Position numbers and translations under genes: made by a program. From Phaeosaccion multiseriatum (Eukaryota > Ochrophyta, other classes), in NCBI GenBank assembly GCA_965112735.1, contig OZ218963.1, forward strand, positions 1,984,001 through 2,048,000: a DNA stretch of 64,000 nt, written 5' to 3'. Positions 43,392 to 52,717 of the stretch are shown piece by piece; within the stretch, counting starts at the first letter, position 1, and each line of letters begins with the position of its first letter. The notes under the pieces are model-generated. The model did no database searches, was not told the origin of the DNA, and worked only from the letters and a program-made list of their open reading frames with translations.

Positions 43392-45434
43392 ATGGGTTGC
43401 AGCCTTTCTAATAACGCCAGTCCAGCCGAGATCGATGATGAATTATGTGAGTCGTTTGGTCCTAGTAAGGAGGTTTAAGCAAGGGGGACGGAGCACTTCC
43501 CTCGCACGTATAGCAGACAGCATTGCTTTTGTTGAAGGATACTACTACTCTGCTTCCTAATGTACTGGTGTGACTGTGGCCAAAGTCCTGCTGTTGCTGC
43601 TGCTGCTGCTGCTCGCCTTGGAAGTAGCGGTTGGCCCTCCTTGATTTATTTCAGGCTTGAGCGGAAGCAATAGCTGCTGCAAACGCGACAGTTGTAGAAG
43701 CCCGCAGCCGGGACCGGCTTGCAATGGAAATGTGTGGTATTTCTGGTATTTGCACACCCACCCCCTCAATCCAAAGCCTTCCTTAGATCCCCCGCATCAC
43801 CTTTCAAACTGCAGTGCTCTTGCCGCTTGGCGGGGGGGGGGGGGGGTGTTGCAAGGCGTCCCCCGTTTTTAGCATTACTCACGCACTGACTTATCACTCT
43901 CGTCTTCTTTCTGGCTTGACAGCACGCATGGCAGAGCAGGAGAAGCTGCATTACAAAATCCTCTTGCTGGGGGCAGGTGAATCGGGCAAGTCCACAGTAC
44001 TGAAGCAGGTGAGTGAATGAGTGTAGAGCGCGGTCAGTCTGTGTGTGAGACTTTCGGGCTTGACTCAGACTCTTTGCTTGTTTTCCCTCTGGCCACTAAC
44101 TCACTCCCTCTTCACATCCAACCACTTTCTTCAGGTCAAGCTGATTTACAAGGGCTCAATATCCTCCAAAGACAAGCAGCAGTGCACGCACGCGATTCGG
44201 AGGAATGCAGTGGAGTGCATGCAGGCCATCCTCACCGCCATGCCCTCGCTCAAAATTGACCTGAATTCGGCGGCAGCGAAGGAAGCACGGAGTCGGGTGG
44301 CGGCGTTAGAGGAGGACAGCACGTTCACAAGGGAGGTAGCGGCGGACATTGCTACGCTGTGGGCAGACCCAAATCTGCGCAAGGCATACGAGCAACGGGA
44401 TCTGTACTGGCTGCTTGACGGGGCCACTTACTACTTTCAAGAGGTGAGGAGCGTGTTGACGACTTGCTTTGCCTTCCTCCTTTTGACGCGCCGAGGTAGA
44501 TGACGGGTCAGTACGCATTGCCTTGTTGCTTGGAGCGGGTGCTTGGGACTTGGGAAAGGGAAAACACCTGGGTGTCAAGTCTTCCTGTTCTCTCTCCCTT
44601 TTCAACTCTTTTGCTGGCAATGGACATGGTTCCAAGAAGGCACTGGAACCGGAAGGGGGCAGAAGGGCCACAAGAGGGGAGGGGAGGGTTTCGAGCTGCG
44701 AAGGCTGGCTTGATGCACTTTGTCTGTTTGTCTGTCTGTGTGTCGCCATCCCTCTTGGCATTGGTGCTCACCCCCCCCCAACCCCCCCCCCCCCCTCCCT
44801 CCCTCTCTCTTATTCTCAGGTGCACCGCCTGGCAGAGCCTGATTTTGAGCCAACGGAGGAGGACGTGATTATGACTCGCATACGTACCACTGGGATTGAC
44901 AACACTGAATTTTCCGAGCCACCTCACAAGTACACGGTCGTAGATGTGGGCGGGCAGCGCAACGAGCGGCGCAAGTGGATCCACTGTTTCGACAATGTGA
45001 AGGCGGTTGTGTTCCTTGTGGGTCTCAGCGGTTACAGCCAGCGGCTCTTTGAGGACAGCGAGGTGAACAAGATGAAGGAGTCGCTCAAGCTGTTCGGCCA
45101 AGTGTCGAGCAACCCTCTCTTCCGAGATACACCCATCTTCCTCTTTCTCAACAAAAAGGACTTGTTCGAGTCCATGATTCGGCGAACACCCCTCAATGTG
45201 TGCTTTCCCGGCTATACGGGCCCAGAGGGAGACGTGCATGAAGCCATTTCATACATTGAGAATCAGTTCCGAGCTTTGATGGAGAAGGCATGCCCAGGAA
45301 AGAGGCTGTTTGTCCATGTGGTGGCTGCTCGTGTGCGGATGGATATGAAAGTGGCCTGGTCGGACGTCAAGGACCAACTCAAAGCAGTGTACGATCCCAA
45401 GAACAAGAATGGCGTCTGGGCGAAGATTACGTAA
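43392..45434 (+). CDS. Heterotrimeric G protein alpha subunit
   Basis: Four exons: 43392-43446, 43923-44008, 44135-44443 and 44820-45434. They give 354 residues, the usual G-alpha length. The N-terminus MGCSLS provides Gly2 and Cys3 for myristoylation and palmitoylation. The P-loop is GAGESGKST (residues 35-43). A helical domain of about 110 residues follows. Switch I is MTRIRTTG with the catalytic Arg170 and the Mg-binding Thr174. Switch II is DVGGQRNERRKW with catalytic Gln196. The base-specificity motif is LNKKD. The usual second guanine motif TCAT reads VAAR here (within VHVVAARVR). The C-terminus lacks the pertussis-toxin cysteine. It should bind GTP at the plasma membrane and relay receptor or RGS-type signals. 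The first exon is short and its start context (GCCATGG) is good. Confidence 0.95.
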
Positions 45435-46083
45435 CGACAGACAAGGCAACTGTGAGTTCACCAGGAGGAGGCGCTAGTTTGTTTGCACGGTTCACCGTGG
45501 GTTGGTTGACTTTGAAGTCTCGCTGCCAAGACTTGGGTCGTTTTTTCCGCCGTGCATTTTGGATCCATTTTGACAACAGGAGAGCAAGACGCATCAGATG
45601 GGAGTCGGACAGATGTGCAATTCCACCAACTGACGCGAAGGACGTAGTAGGCCCTTCTACAACTGGACTTTTGGGATTTGTATTGGTTTACTCCACCCAT
45701 GGGATGGATGTGTGCCCTGAGGAGCCTTGAGGAGCTGACGCCAGGGCAAGTGCGAGGGACAGGCCCACTCTAACGCTGCCAAGTCACGCCGGCGCTTGCT
45801 ATGCTTTTACGTTGGACGGCCGTCGTGCTGCTGTGGGGGTGAAGAGCTACACGAGTCGCAGACGAGTCCAGTAGGTGGGCAGGTGGACACATGGAGGGGG
45901 AGACAGGGTCATGCTCGCGGGGGGGGGGGAGGTGGTTCCTGGAAGAAAAGTCTTTCCTCTCTTAAAATTATCGTACGACTAGATACTCATCACAAACAAA
46001 ATATAATATACGTACAATACACAGGAAAGGGAAGGAACGAACGCCAGCTCACCAATAGCACCAGCGGCAGCCACGTTCTCCTG
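45435..46083. other. Convergent intergenic region
   Basis: This 649-bp gap lies between the stops of G-alpha (plus) and the type III PKS (minus). It has an AT-rich stretch at about 45960-46020 with AAAATATAATA-like sequence, probably 3' untranslated regions and poly(A) sites of both genes. No coding or RNA gene is seen. Confidence 0.5.
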
Positions 46084-47821
46084 TTACATGACCTCTAACA
46101 CCAGGCTCTGCATCGTTAAGCCGGGGGAGAAGCCCAGGGCGCACACGTGTTTTCTGTCCTTCCTTGGGGCGTGGCACCTTCCCCTCCAGCCGAAGCGCCA
46201 AGAGTCTCTCCAGCCCCCTCTAGGGACGTCCTCCTCCCAACTCGCTCTATCATCCTCGCAAGCGCTGCCGCTTACGCTTCCATCGCCGCCCCCCTCTCCA
46301 CCACTGCTTGCCCCTCCAGTGCCATCGCTCCGTCGCCGCCTCCTGCCCCTGCCCCTCCGAAGGGTGCTTGTTTCCAGCTCCACCTCCTTGGCGTGTCGTT
46401 TCATGACCCTCTCCAGCACAAACAAGAGTGAGGCGCTGACCATATTTCCGTACTCCCGCAAGACCTGGCTTGAGTCTGCCAGCGCAGCCTCGCCCAACCC
46501 CAGTCCTGCGGCCGCTTCTTGTGCCACGCTGTGCCCCCCTGCGTGAAGCACCCAATAGTCTACCTCACCGCATGTGAGGCTTTTGTTCTTCAACACTTTG
46601 TGGGTGAAGGGGGGCAGGTGTTGACTCACGTAGTCGCGCAGCGACTTGCTAATGGCACAGGATACCGCCTGTGGCCCCATCTTGATGGTAATCCCATCTT
46701 CTGTTGCAGGTGCCACGTGCTGAGCAATGTCCAGCACTGCCAAACTTCCTCGCGGCCCTTTGCCGTGAGGGACGGCCGCGAGTACCACGGCCGCACACCC
46801 GTCTCCGAAGATGGCATGAGAGATGGCGTCATTGACCGTGTCGTTGAAGGTGCTGTGGATGCTTGGCAGCTCGCAGCACACCAACAATGCGTGTTTTCCC
46901 GGGTTGGTCTGCACGAAGTTGCCCGCTACCCGCACACCATTAATGGCCGCGCCGCAGCCCACAAAGGTCATCACCGTTCGGTCAATATCGTTGCATAGGC
47001 CAATGCGTCGGATCACATCGGCGTCTAGGGGGTACCCCGCCGTGCCTGTGGTGGTGACAAGTACAATCTTGCCAATGTCCTCCAGCCGAACTCCTGCCTC
47101 TTTGATGGCGCGGCTGGCTGCTTCGGTCGCAAGAGGCACTGCACACTCTCTAAACATGTCGGCGCGTCGGCTGGCATCGAGGGAAAAACTTCCGTCGGCA
47201 GGAAAGAAGGGGGGTTGATGGTGGTGATGATCATCATCATCATGATCGCTTTCCCCCTCAAGTGATGGAATTGTAACGTCGCCATCGCTGTTGGCTCCTG
47301 CCGCGGCACCCCCACCCCCACTCGGATGGTGGCAAAAGTCTGGGATTGCAAAGCATCGTGTCTGAATGTGTGTTCCTAAGTAAAGCCTGTGTGTATTGCA
47401 GAGGGAAAGAGTTGGATTACAAGAAAGATGGAGAGGGAAGGGCGTGCAGCGAAGGCTTGAGGAAGAAGACGGACGGATAGATGGACCGTGCAGACACGCA
47501 AGGCTGACATTCCCTTCCCACCAACCTTTCCAAAATTGGCGCCGTGTGGAAGAGTTTTCGCAGTCCCTTGGCATGCTTTAGAAGCTGCAGCTGGTGCACC
47601 TTATAGGGCGGAGAGGCCGTGGCAATGCTGATGATGACCACCTGCAGCTGCTCTCTCCTGGCGTTGCCGCTACTAGCTCCCAAGTGCGCCAACCCCCACT
47701 GAGGGGGTGTCCTTCTCCTCCCCCCCCAAAGTGCAATGAAGAGCGCGAGGCCCAGCAGAACACTCGCAACAAAGACGACCAGCAAGGGTTCTGCATCTAC
47801 CCGGCCCGCCTCCTCTTCCAT
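46084..47821 (-). CDS. Type III polyketide synthase with N-terminal membrane helix
   Basis: Two exons on the minus strand: 47821-47522 and 47361-46084, giving 525 residues. The thiolase-fold catalytic triad is present: Cys236 in FVGCGAAING, His373 in WVLHAGG and Asn406 in YGNMVSAS. The spacing (137 and 33) is close to chalcone synthase. The family loop GFSPG (compare GFGPG) closes the protein at about 510. These enzymes extend acyl-CoA starters with malonyl-CoA to make pyrones, resorcinols or phloroglucinol-type products; the product cannot be told. Unusual parts are a hydrophobic helix (VVFVASVLLGLALFIALWG) just after the start, a His/Asp-rich insert at about 135-150 and a basic, Gly/Ser-rich insert of about 75 residues between YGNM and GFSPG. 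The ATG at 47821 is preferred; an upstream in-frame GTG at 47893 is not needed. Confidence 0.9.
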
Positions 47822-47876
47822 CCCTCCCTTTCCTTGGGGCTGTTCGCTCTGTTCTTTGGAAAACACGCACAAGGCC

Positions 47877-47938
47877 AGAGCTATCGAAGACACGACATTT
47901 GAGAGCCGTGGAGGCCCAGAGAGCTATCGAAGACACGA
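47877..47938. repeat. 19-bp direct repeat upstream of the PKS gene
   Basis: AGAGCTATCGAAGACACGA occurs at 47877-47895 and again at 47920-47938, 43 bp apart, within 120 bp upstream of the PKS start codon. It could be a regulatory site pair or a fragment of a dispersed repeat. Confidence 0.7.
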
Positions 47939-48028
47939 TATTCTGGGCTCATCGAGGTCTTCCTTAGAAAGAGGAGGTGGGCCCGAAGGAATTAAGTGCC
48001 ATCTATTGCCTAAAAGTAACGTCTTTAT

Positions 48029-48119
48029 GACGCGCTATCCGCTATCCGCCGGCGCCAGCCGGCGCGCTATCTGCTATCGGCCGCTGAGCGTGTATCGAGA
48101 ATGTGGGCGATAGCGCGTC
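48029..48119. repeat. 91-bp GC-rich element with 11-bp inverted ends
   Basis: GACGCGCTATC at 48029-48039 is matched by its exact reverse complement at 48109-48119. The interior contains GCTATC units and CCGGCGCCAGCCGGCG palindromes, like the repeats near 42950 and 49770. Confidence 0.65.
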
Positions 48120-48189
48120 AGGGTCGACTCTCATCCTCCCCCTCGTGTTGATACCAGAGCCATAGGGAAGGAAGAGGATTAGAAGAATT

Positions 48190-48191
48190 GC

Positions 48192-48226
<35 letters not shown>

Positions 48227-48316
48227 TGTGGCTGTATGTGCGTGCGTGGCTGTGTGTGTGTGTGAGTGTGCGTGTGTGAGTGTGTTTGTGTGTTTGTGTG
48301 TGTGTGTGTGTGTGAG

Positions 48317-48348
<32 letters not shown>

Positions 48349-48365
48349 GCTGTGGCTGTGTGTGG

Positions 48366-48447
<82 letters not shown>

Positions 48448-48465
48448 CCGTGTGTGTGCGTGTGT
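48190..48465. repeat. About 270-bp GT microsatellite
   Basis: An almost continuous (GT)n tract is interrupted by GCTGTG, GAGTG and TTTG variants. Open frames through it are dipeptide-repeat artefacts. Confidence 0.92.
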
Positions 48466-48469
48466 CTAG

Positions 48470-49265
48470 GGTTTGCTGGGGGCCCTTTTTACTCTCCGTC
48501 CTGGCCGAGGAGGGGGAGCGCTGGTCCGGTGCCGCGGTTGAGCCGTCCCAGCCAGGTTGCTCGAGAGCCACATCTGATGACTGCAGCTGGCTGGTAACAA
48601 GGCGTCGAACTTTAGACAGGATGTGTCGACGTGGCCTTGGCGGTGGAAGAGCCGGTGCGCCCGGTGCGGGAGACGAGCGACGTGCTCAACCGGGGCGTGT
48701 AGAAGCATTCTTCTTCCTTGTGCCCGTGCGCCAACGAGTCATCCAGCCATGGGTCTTGAGGCGCACTCCCTCATTTTCTCCGTGTGGGTCTCGCTGGCTG
48801 CCGCTGCCGCTCCAGGCCTGACGTTCGTGTGGCTGGAGCACATTCAGGCCGTCCTGCAATTGCTGTTACTCTGTGGACGTGGGTTGTTGGGTCACTAGCG
48901 CCAGAGAGGGTGCCGCGGCGGAGGGTGGCGTCCATGCAGTATGTCCCCGCCATGTTGTGCGGGGGAAGGAAGTACTCCGAGCTCTCGTGTCCGACGCTGG
49001 GGACAAAGTTGCTTCTTCTTGAACATGTCCTCGATGGAGGAAGCATGCCAGTGTCGTGTCGATTGGTTGGGGCACCACATGGCGTGGAAGGAGACGGCGC
49101 GGGTGTTTGCAGCGGGGGTAGCTAGACGAGTGCGTCGGGCACGCCTGGTCCGTACAGGCAGTTGATGCCAAGGGAGCGTTCTTGCGTGTGTATTTCATCA
49201 TGAAATCCTGTATGGCTAGCGGACCGACCAGCCACCGTGCAAGCAACATGAGCGACCAATTGCTG
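48470..49265. other. Unassigned DNA, possible gene remnant
   Basis: Short minus-strand stretches look protein-like (for example LAHGHKEEECFYTPR near 48680-48730 and SSEYFLPPHNMAG near 48950-48990), but stops and frame changes separate them. I cannot name a family or a continuous gene. It may be a decayed gene or transposon remnant, or chance. Confidence 0.25.
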
Positions 49266-49454
49266 TCGGCCCCTGACAAGGTTCTGAGGCGACCCAGGCC
49301 AGAACCTGGAACCTGGCCCGCTGGCGAGGCTTGGCAGAGCAGCCTTGGCCCTCATCATTGCCTTATTACATGGCTTTCCCCCAGAACCTGGAACCTGGCC
49401 GGCGCCGGCCAGAACCTGGAACCTGGGTCGCCTCAGAACCTTATCAGGGGCCGA
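49266..49454. mobile_element. 189-bp inverted-repeat element
   Basis: The left arm 49266-49298 (starting TCGGCCCCTGACAAGG) and the right arm 49422-49454 are reverse complements over 33 bp with one mismatch. Three copies of CCAGAACCTGGAACCTGG lie between or overlapping the arms (about 49299, 49381 and 49409). No open frame is present. It is a MITE-like or foldback element; target duplications are not clear. Confidence 0.7.
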
Positions 49455-50000
49455 TTGCGTTACGTACTCCATATGCCTCCGTGCCCACAGAAGCGATGAA
49501 CCCCTTAATGATAGAGGGATTGGTCCCCTCCCCTATCGTGGAGGCGAGACTATAGGGCCACTATATAAGATCGGAAACCCTCGCCCCCCTGAAGAATGTC
49601 ACTCTCCTCTGAAACTCACCAATGGTTGTTCTTTACGATTGGGAGGAGGTTTAAAGATGGCAGCAGATGGTACGATTTGTGCTTTCGTCGTTTCGACCCT
49701 GACAAGACAGCCATGGCATATTCCTCACGTTCTGACACTTATTGAGCAACACCACCGTCAATAGCTGATAGCGTGCCGCCGGCGCCGGCAGTAGCTGATA
49801 ACGCCGGCTGGAGCTTGCCCTGCCCTACCCTGCCCATACGCCTGTCATTGCCTGCCCAATACCTTTGCCTAAGCTAGCTAGGAGCTGACGCCATAGGCGA
49901 TGGCTTACCGGCGATAGCAGGTAGCACGTAGCACGTCACGGGTCGAATAGTGTATCGTGTTACTAAAAACTTTGGCACTCTCGGTGTTGCCCCTTTGGTG
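49455..50000. repeat. Gene-free DNA with GC-rich dispersed repeats
   Basis: AGCTGATAGCGTGCCGCCGG (about 49763) and AGCTGATAACGCCGG (about 49793) are paired. AGCAGGTAGCACGTAGCACG (about 49916-49935) is the reverse complement of the GCTACC units at 42943. The remainder shows no gene. The 3' end of the MAPKK lies at its right edge. Confidence 0.5.
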
Positions 50001-52372
50001 TCATGTTTCTATCCATCGCTTGACGTTGGCGGCGGCTGCTGACAGGGAGGTGGCGCCCCACCGCTTCAACCAAGGCGAGTCCAGCAGCCTGTCAGCTTGC
50101 CAGCGCTCACGGTGATTCTTTTGTAGGCAGCACTCGATGAACCGACAAAACTCGTGCGAAAACTGGTCCACAGAAGGTGGGGCAGGAAATCGAGGGGGTG
50201 AGAAGGCGAAAAGGGCAAGCTCACTCCAGTGCTGCCCTTCTCCACTATCCGTCACAGAGAGAAACGTTCAGAGAGAGAAAGCTTGTCCAAGTACACGAGA
50301 GAAAACGCCCCGACCCCCGAAGCCCAAACAGCACCCACAGCAAAGGGCTCCGGCGCGCACAAACTGGGATTCACATTTCATTCGTCTTTCTTCTCACCTT
50401 GGAGGAATCCAGGCGCGGCGTGTCAGACTCGAGCATAGTCTGAACCATGTCAATTGCCGTCTTCTCCTCCGTATACGGATACCGCCCCGTGGCCACCTCC
50501 ATAAGCGAGATACCCAGACTCCACACGTCCGAGGCGTAACTGTACTGCTCGCTGCGGATGCGCTCCGGCGACATATACTTAAACGTGCCTACGAAGGTGC
50601 CGCACATGGCAATGGAGTTCTGCAGCTCCGCGGAGATGCCGAAGTCTGTGATTTTGACCTTTTGTTGTTGGGCCGAGTGGAGTGAGTGGGTGGTGCGTGT
50701 ACAGGGGAGAAGGGGGGGGGGAAGATGATGAGGAGAGCGAGAGCTGAGCATGTCATGCGCACACACATTATACACGCACACTCTCTGTCTCTCTACGGCA
50801 CGTGTACACCAACATGCACCACCACACAAAAAGTGGGCACGCCCCTTCGCCGTTCGACGCACCTGTCCCCTGCTGTCGATGAGGAGATTGCTGGGCTTGA
50901 TGTCTCTATGAAGACGCTTCTCATGCTTCAAGTAAGCCAAGCCCCACAGGATTTGGTACGTAACGTTGGCCAACGTTCCCTCAGGAATGGGGCCGCACTG
51001 CGCGTAAGAGCAGGGCATGGGAAGGGAGGTGGCGAGACATGTGATGTCAAGCAGCACTTCGTCCGAGCAGCAAAAAGAAGGCAGGACAGCTTCGTAGAAC
51101 ACCTTCACGTTCTAATGGGAGTGTTCAGTCCCGTGCCGTTTCTCTCTAGCTCAGTAAGCAAGCAAGCAGGCGAGCAGGCAAGCAATCAAGCATCAAGAGC
51201 AAGCAAGGGAAAGGCTGGTTGGGTTGTTCGTCTTCATGTTCGTGCAGCAGCGACGCCCGCACCCACCAGCAGGACAGCTTGTAAAGCAATCAAGCGTCAA
51301 GAGCAAGCAAGGGAAAGGCTGGTTGGGTTGTTCGTCTTCATGTTCGTGCAGCAGCGACGCCCGCACCCACCTGCTCGAGGACGTTGGCCAAGCTGCCTCC
51401 ATCCATGTACTCAAGGGCGATGGTGATGGCTCCCTCGCGGTAAAAGGCGCCCCAAAAGTGAATGAGTGTGTCACACTCGGCGTCGTAGAGAAAATTGATC
51501 TCGTTGATGAGTTGGTGCCTTGAGGAGAGGCAAGCACACAGAGAGAGAAGGAGACATGCAACGAGAGAGGAGAGGGAGGTTAGAGACCAGAGAGATGGGA
51601 GGGAGGGAGGGATTTAGGAGCATACGCTCGACGGGGGTGTCCCCACTTGCATCCGTCTCTTCTACTCGACAGGGTCTGACTAATTTGTGCGTCGTAAAGA
51701 ATGTAACGAGCGGAACGCACCTGTTGCTCTTGTCGTGCATCTTGATGACCTTGAGCGCCAGCAGCGTGTTGGAGCTGATGTGCCTGGCCATACAGACAAC
51801 ACTCGAGCAGCCCTGCCCAATAACCTTGCCGATTTCGAGGTCCTCGAATACAACCTATTGACCAAAGAGGGAGGGAGGGAATCATCAGCGGGGATGAAGC
51901 TGTGGGTTGTGGCAAACAGATGTTGTGATCATGGGCGTGCGTAGCTCAGTGCGTGCGTAGTTCAGTGCAAGGGCGGACGATGAGTCGCGCTAGCATTGAT
52001 CATGTGCGCAATAGACATCCCCTACGAAAGTGCGTACCGTGAAGCGCTTATTCTCTCCCTCCTTGACGAGCCCATTGGAATGGATGGCGTAACCCTCCTT
52101 CCTAAATACGTCGCCTTTTGAACCGCACAGGGGATGTGGGGGAAGGAGAGATCAGGAGCATTGGGACAAACTCACGAGCAAGACATTCCCTCGGCCTCCC
52201 TATCTACAAGGACGTGCCCTCATCCTCTCTCATGACTGCATCCTGCACCCGCGACAGCCCCCCTTGACACAACCTGCCCCTCCCTACCTCCGGAAGCCTC
52301 GAAGCTGAGATCAAAGCTGTTCTCCAAGTTTCCACCGGTTAGAATGGGCGCTGGCCTCTTAGGACGATTCAT
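50001..52372 (-). CDS. MAP kinase kinase (STE7/MKK family)
   Basis: Seven exons on the minus strand: 52372-52288, 52114-52038, 51854-51721, 51518-51371, 50997-50863, 50658-50398 and 50162-50001. They join in frame to 333 residues. Kinase motifs: the Gly-loop GQGCSSVV (67-74), catalytic lysine in LALKVIK (K89), LEYMDGGSL hinge, HRDIKPSNLL (D180), DFGISAEL (D198), activation segment with S208 and T214 before FVGT, then YMSPERI and WSLGISLMEVATGRYP. The two activation-loop sites are S-x5-T, the spacing typical of plant MKKs rather than S-x3-S/T of animals. The N-terminus is short (about 55 residues), with only a modest basic MNRPKRP start that might act as a MAPK docking site. The last acceptor (50163) is chosen for its strong pyrimidine tract and family fit. 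Confidence 0.93.
51181..51371. repeat. 87-bp tandem duplication containing a 5' splice site
   Basis: 51181-51267 and 51285-51371 are the same 87 bp with one difference, 104 bp apart. On the coding strand of the MAPKK gene, the right copy supplies the GTGGGT donor after exon 4. The left copy retains an identical GTGGGT deeper in the intron. Confidence 0.88.
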
Positions 52373-52717
52373 CGCGCAACGTGCTCTCTTTCCCTCTTAC
52401 CCAGCCCTTTGCGATTTTGCAGGCCGCACCCTGGGAGAAGGCCCCAGGCCTCGCCCGGAGCTCACTCGTTTCGTAACGGGTCAGTGTGTGCAGAAACTGA
52501 GGGACAACAAGAGAGACAACTTCGCATGAGTCAAGCTTTCATCCGAGACGATCGAAAAGGACCTTTTCCCTTACAGAGGACTACTAGATCTCGCGGAGAG
52601 GTGATTGTTGTGGTTGTTGTTTTTGCTTATTTTTTTGTTTTTGCGATCCTTCGCCGCCAGAGCTCAGAGCCGAAACTCAAACTAAAACAGTTAACGCTCG
52701 CACGCGAAAAAAAAAAA
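52373..52717. promoter_or_regulatory. Divergent promoter region (MAPKK / CEP131)
   Basis: These 345 bp lie between two start codons facing away from each other. The CEP131 side has a T-rich stretch (52607-52650) and an A run directly before its ATG. No TATA box can be assigned. The plus-strand open frame through the region is probably fortuitous. Confidence 0.45.

Noticed and set aside
47822-47936. An upstream start for the PKS giving a longer N-terminus
   Set aside because: The in-frame codon at 47893 is GTG and the sequence overlaps a direct repeat; the ATG at 47821 directly before the membrane helix is simpler.
48179-48821. Val/Cys and Thr/His repeat proteins
   Set aside because: Translations of a GT microsatellite.
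50163-50255. A longer last MAPKK exon including sequence before the acceptor at 50163
   Set aside because: That stretch is a strong pyrimidine tract. Using the acceptor after GTGGACCAG joins LDSSK to FSHEFCRF, as expected for the kinase C-lobe.
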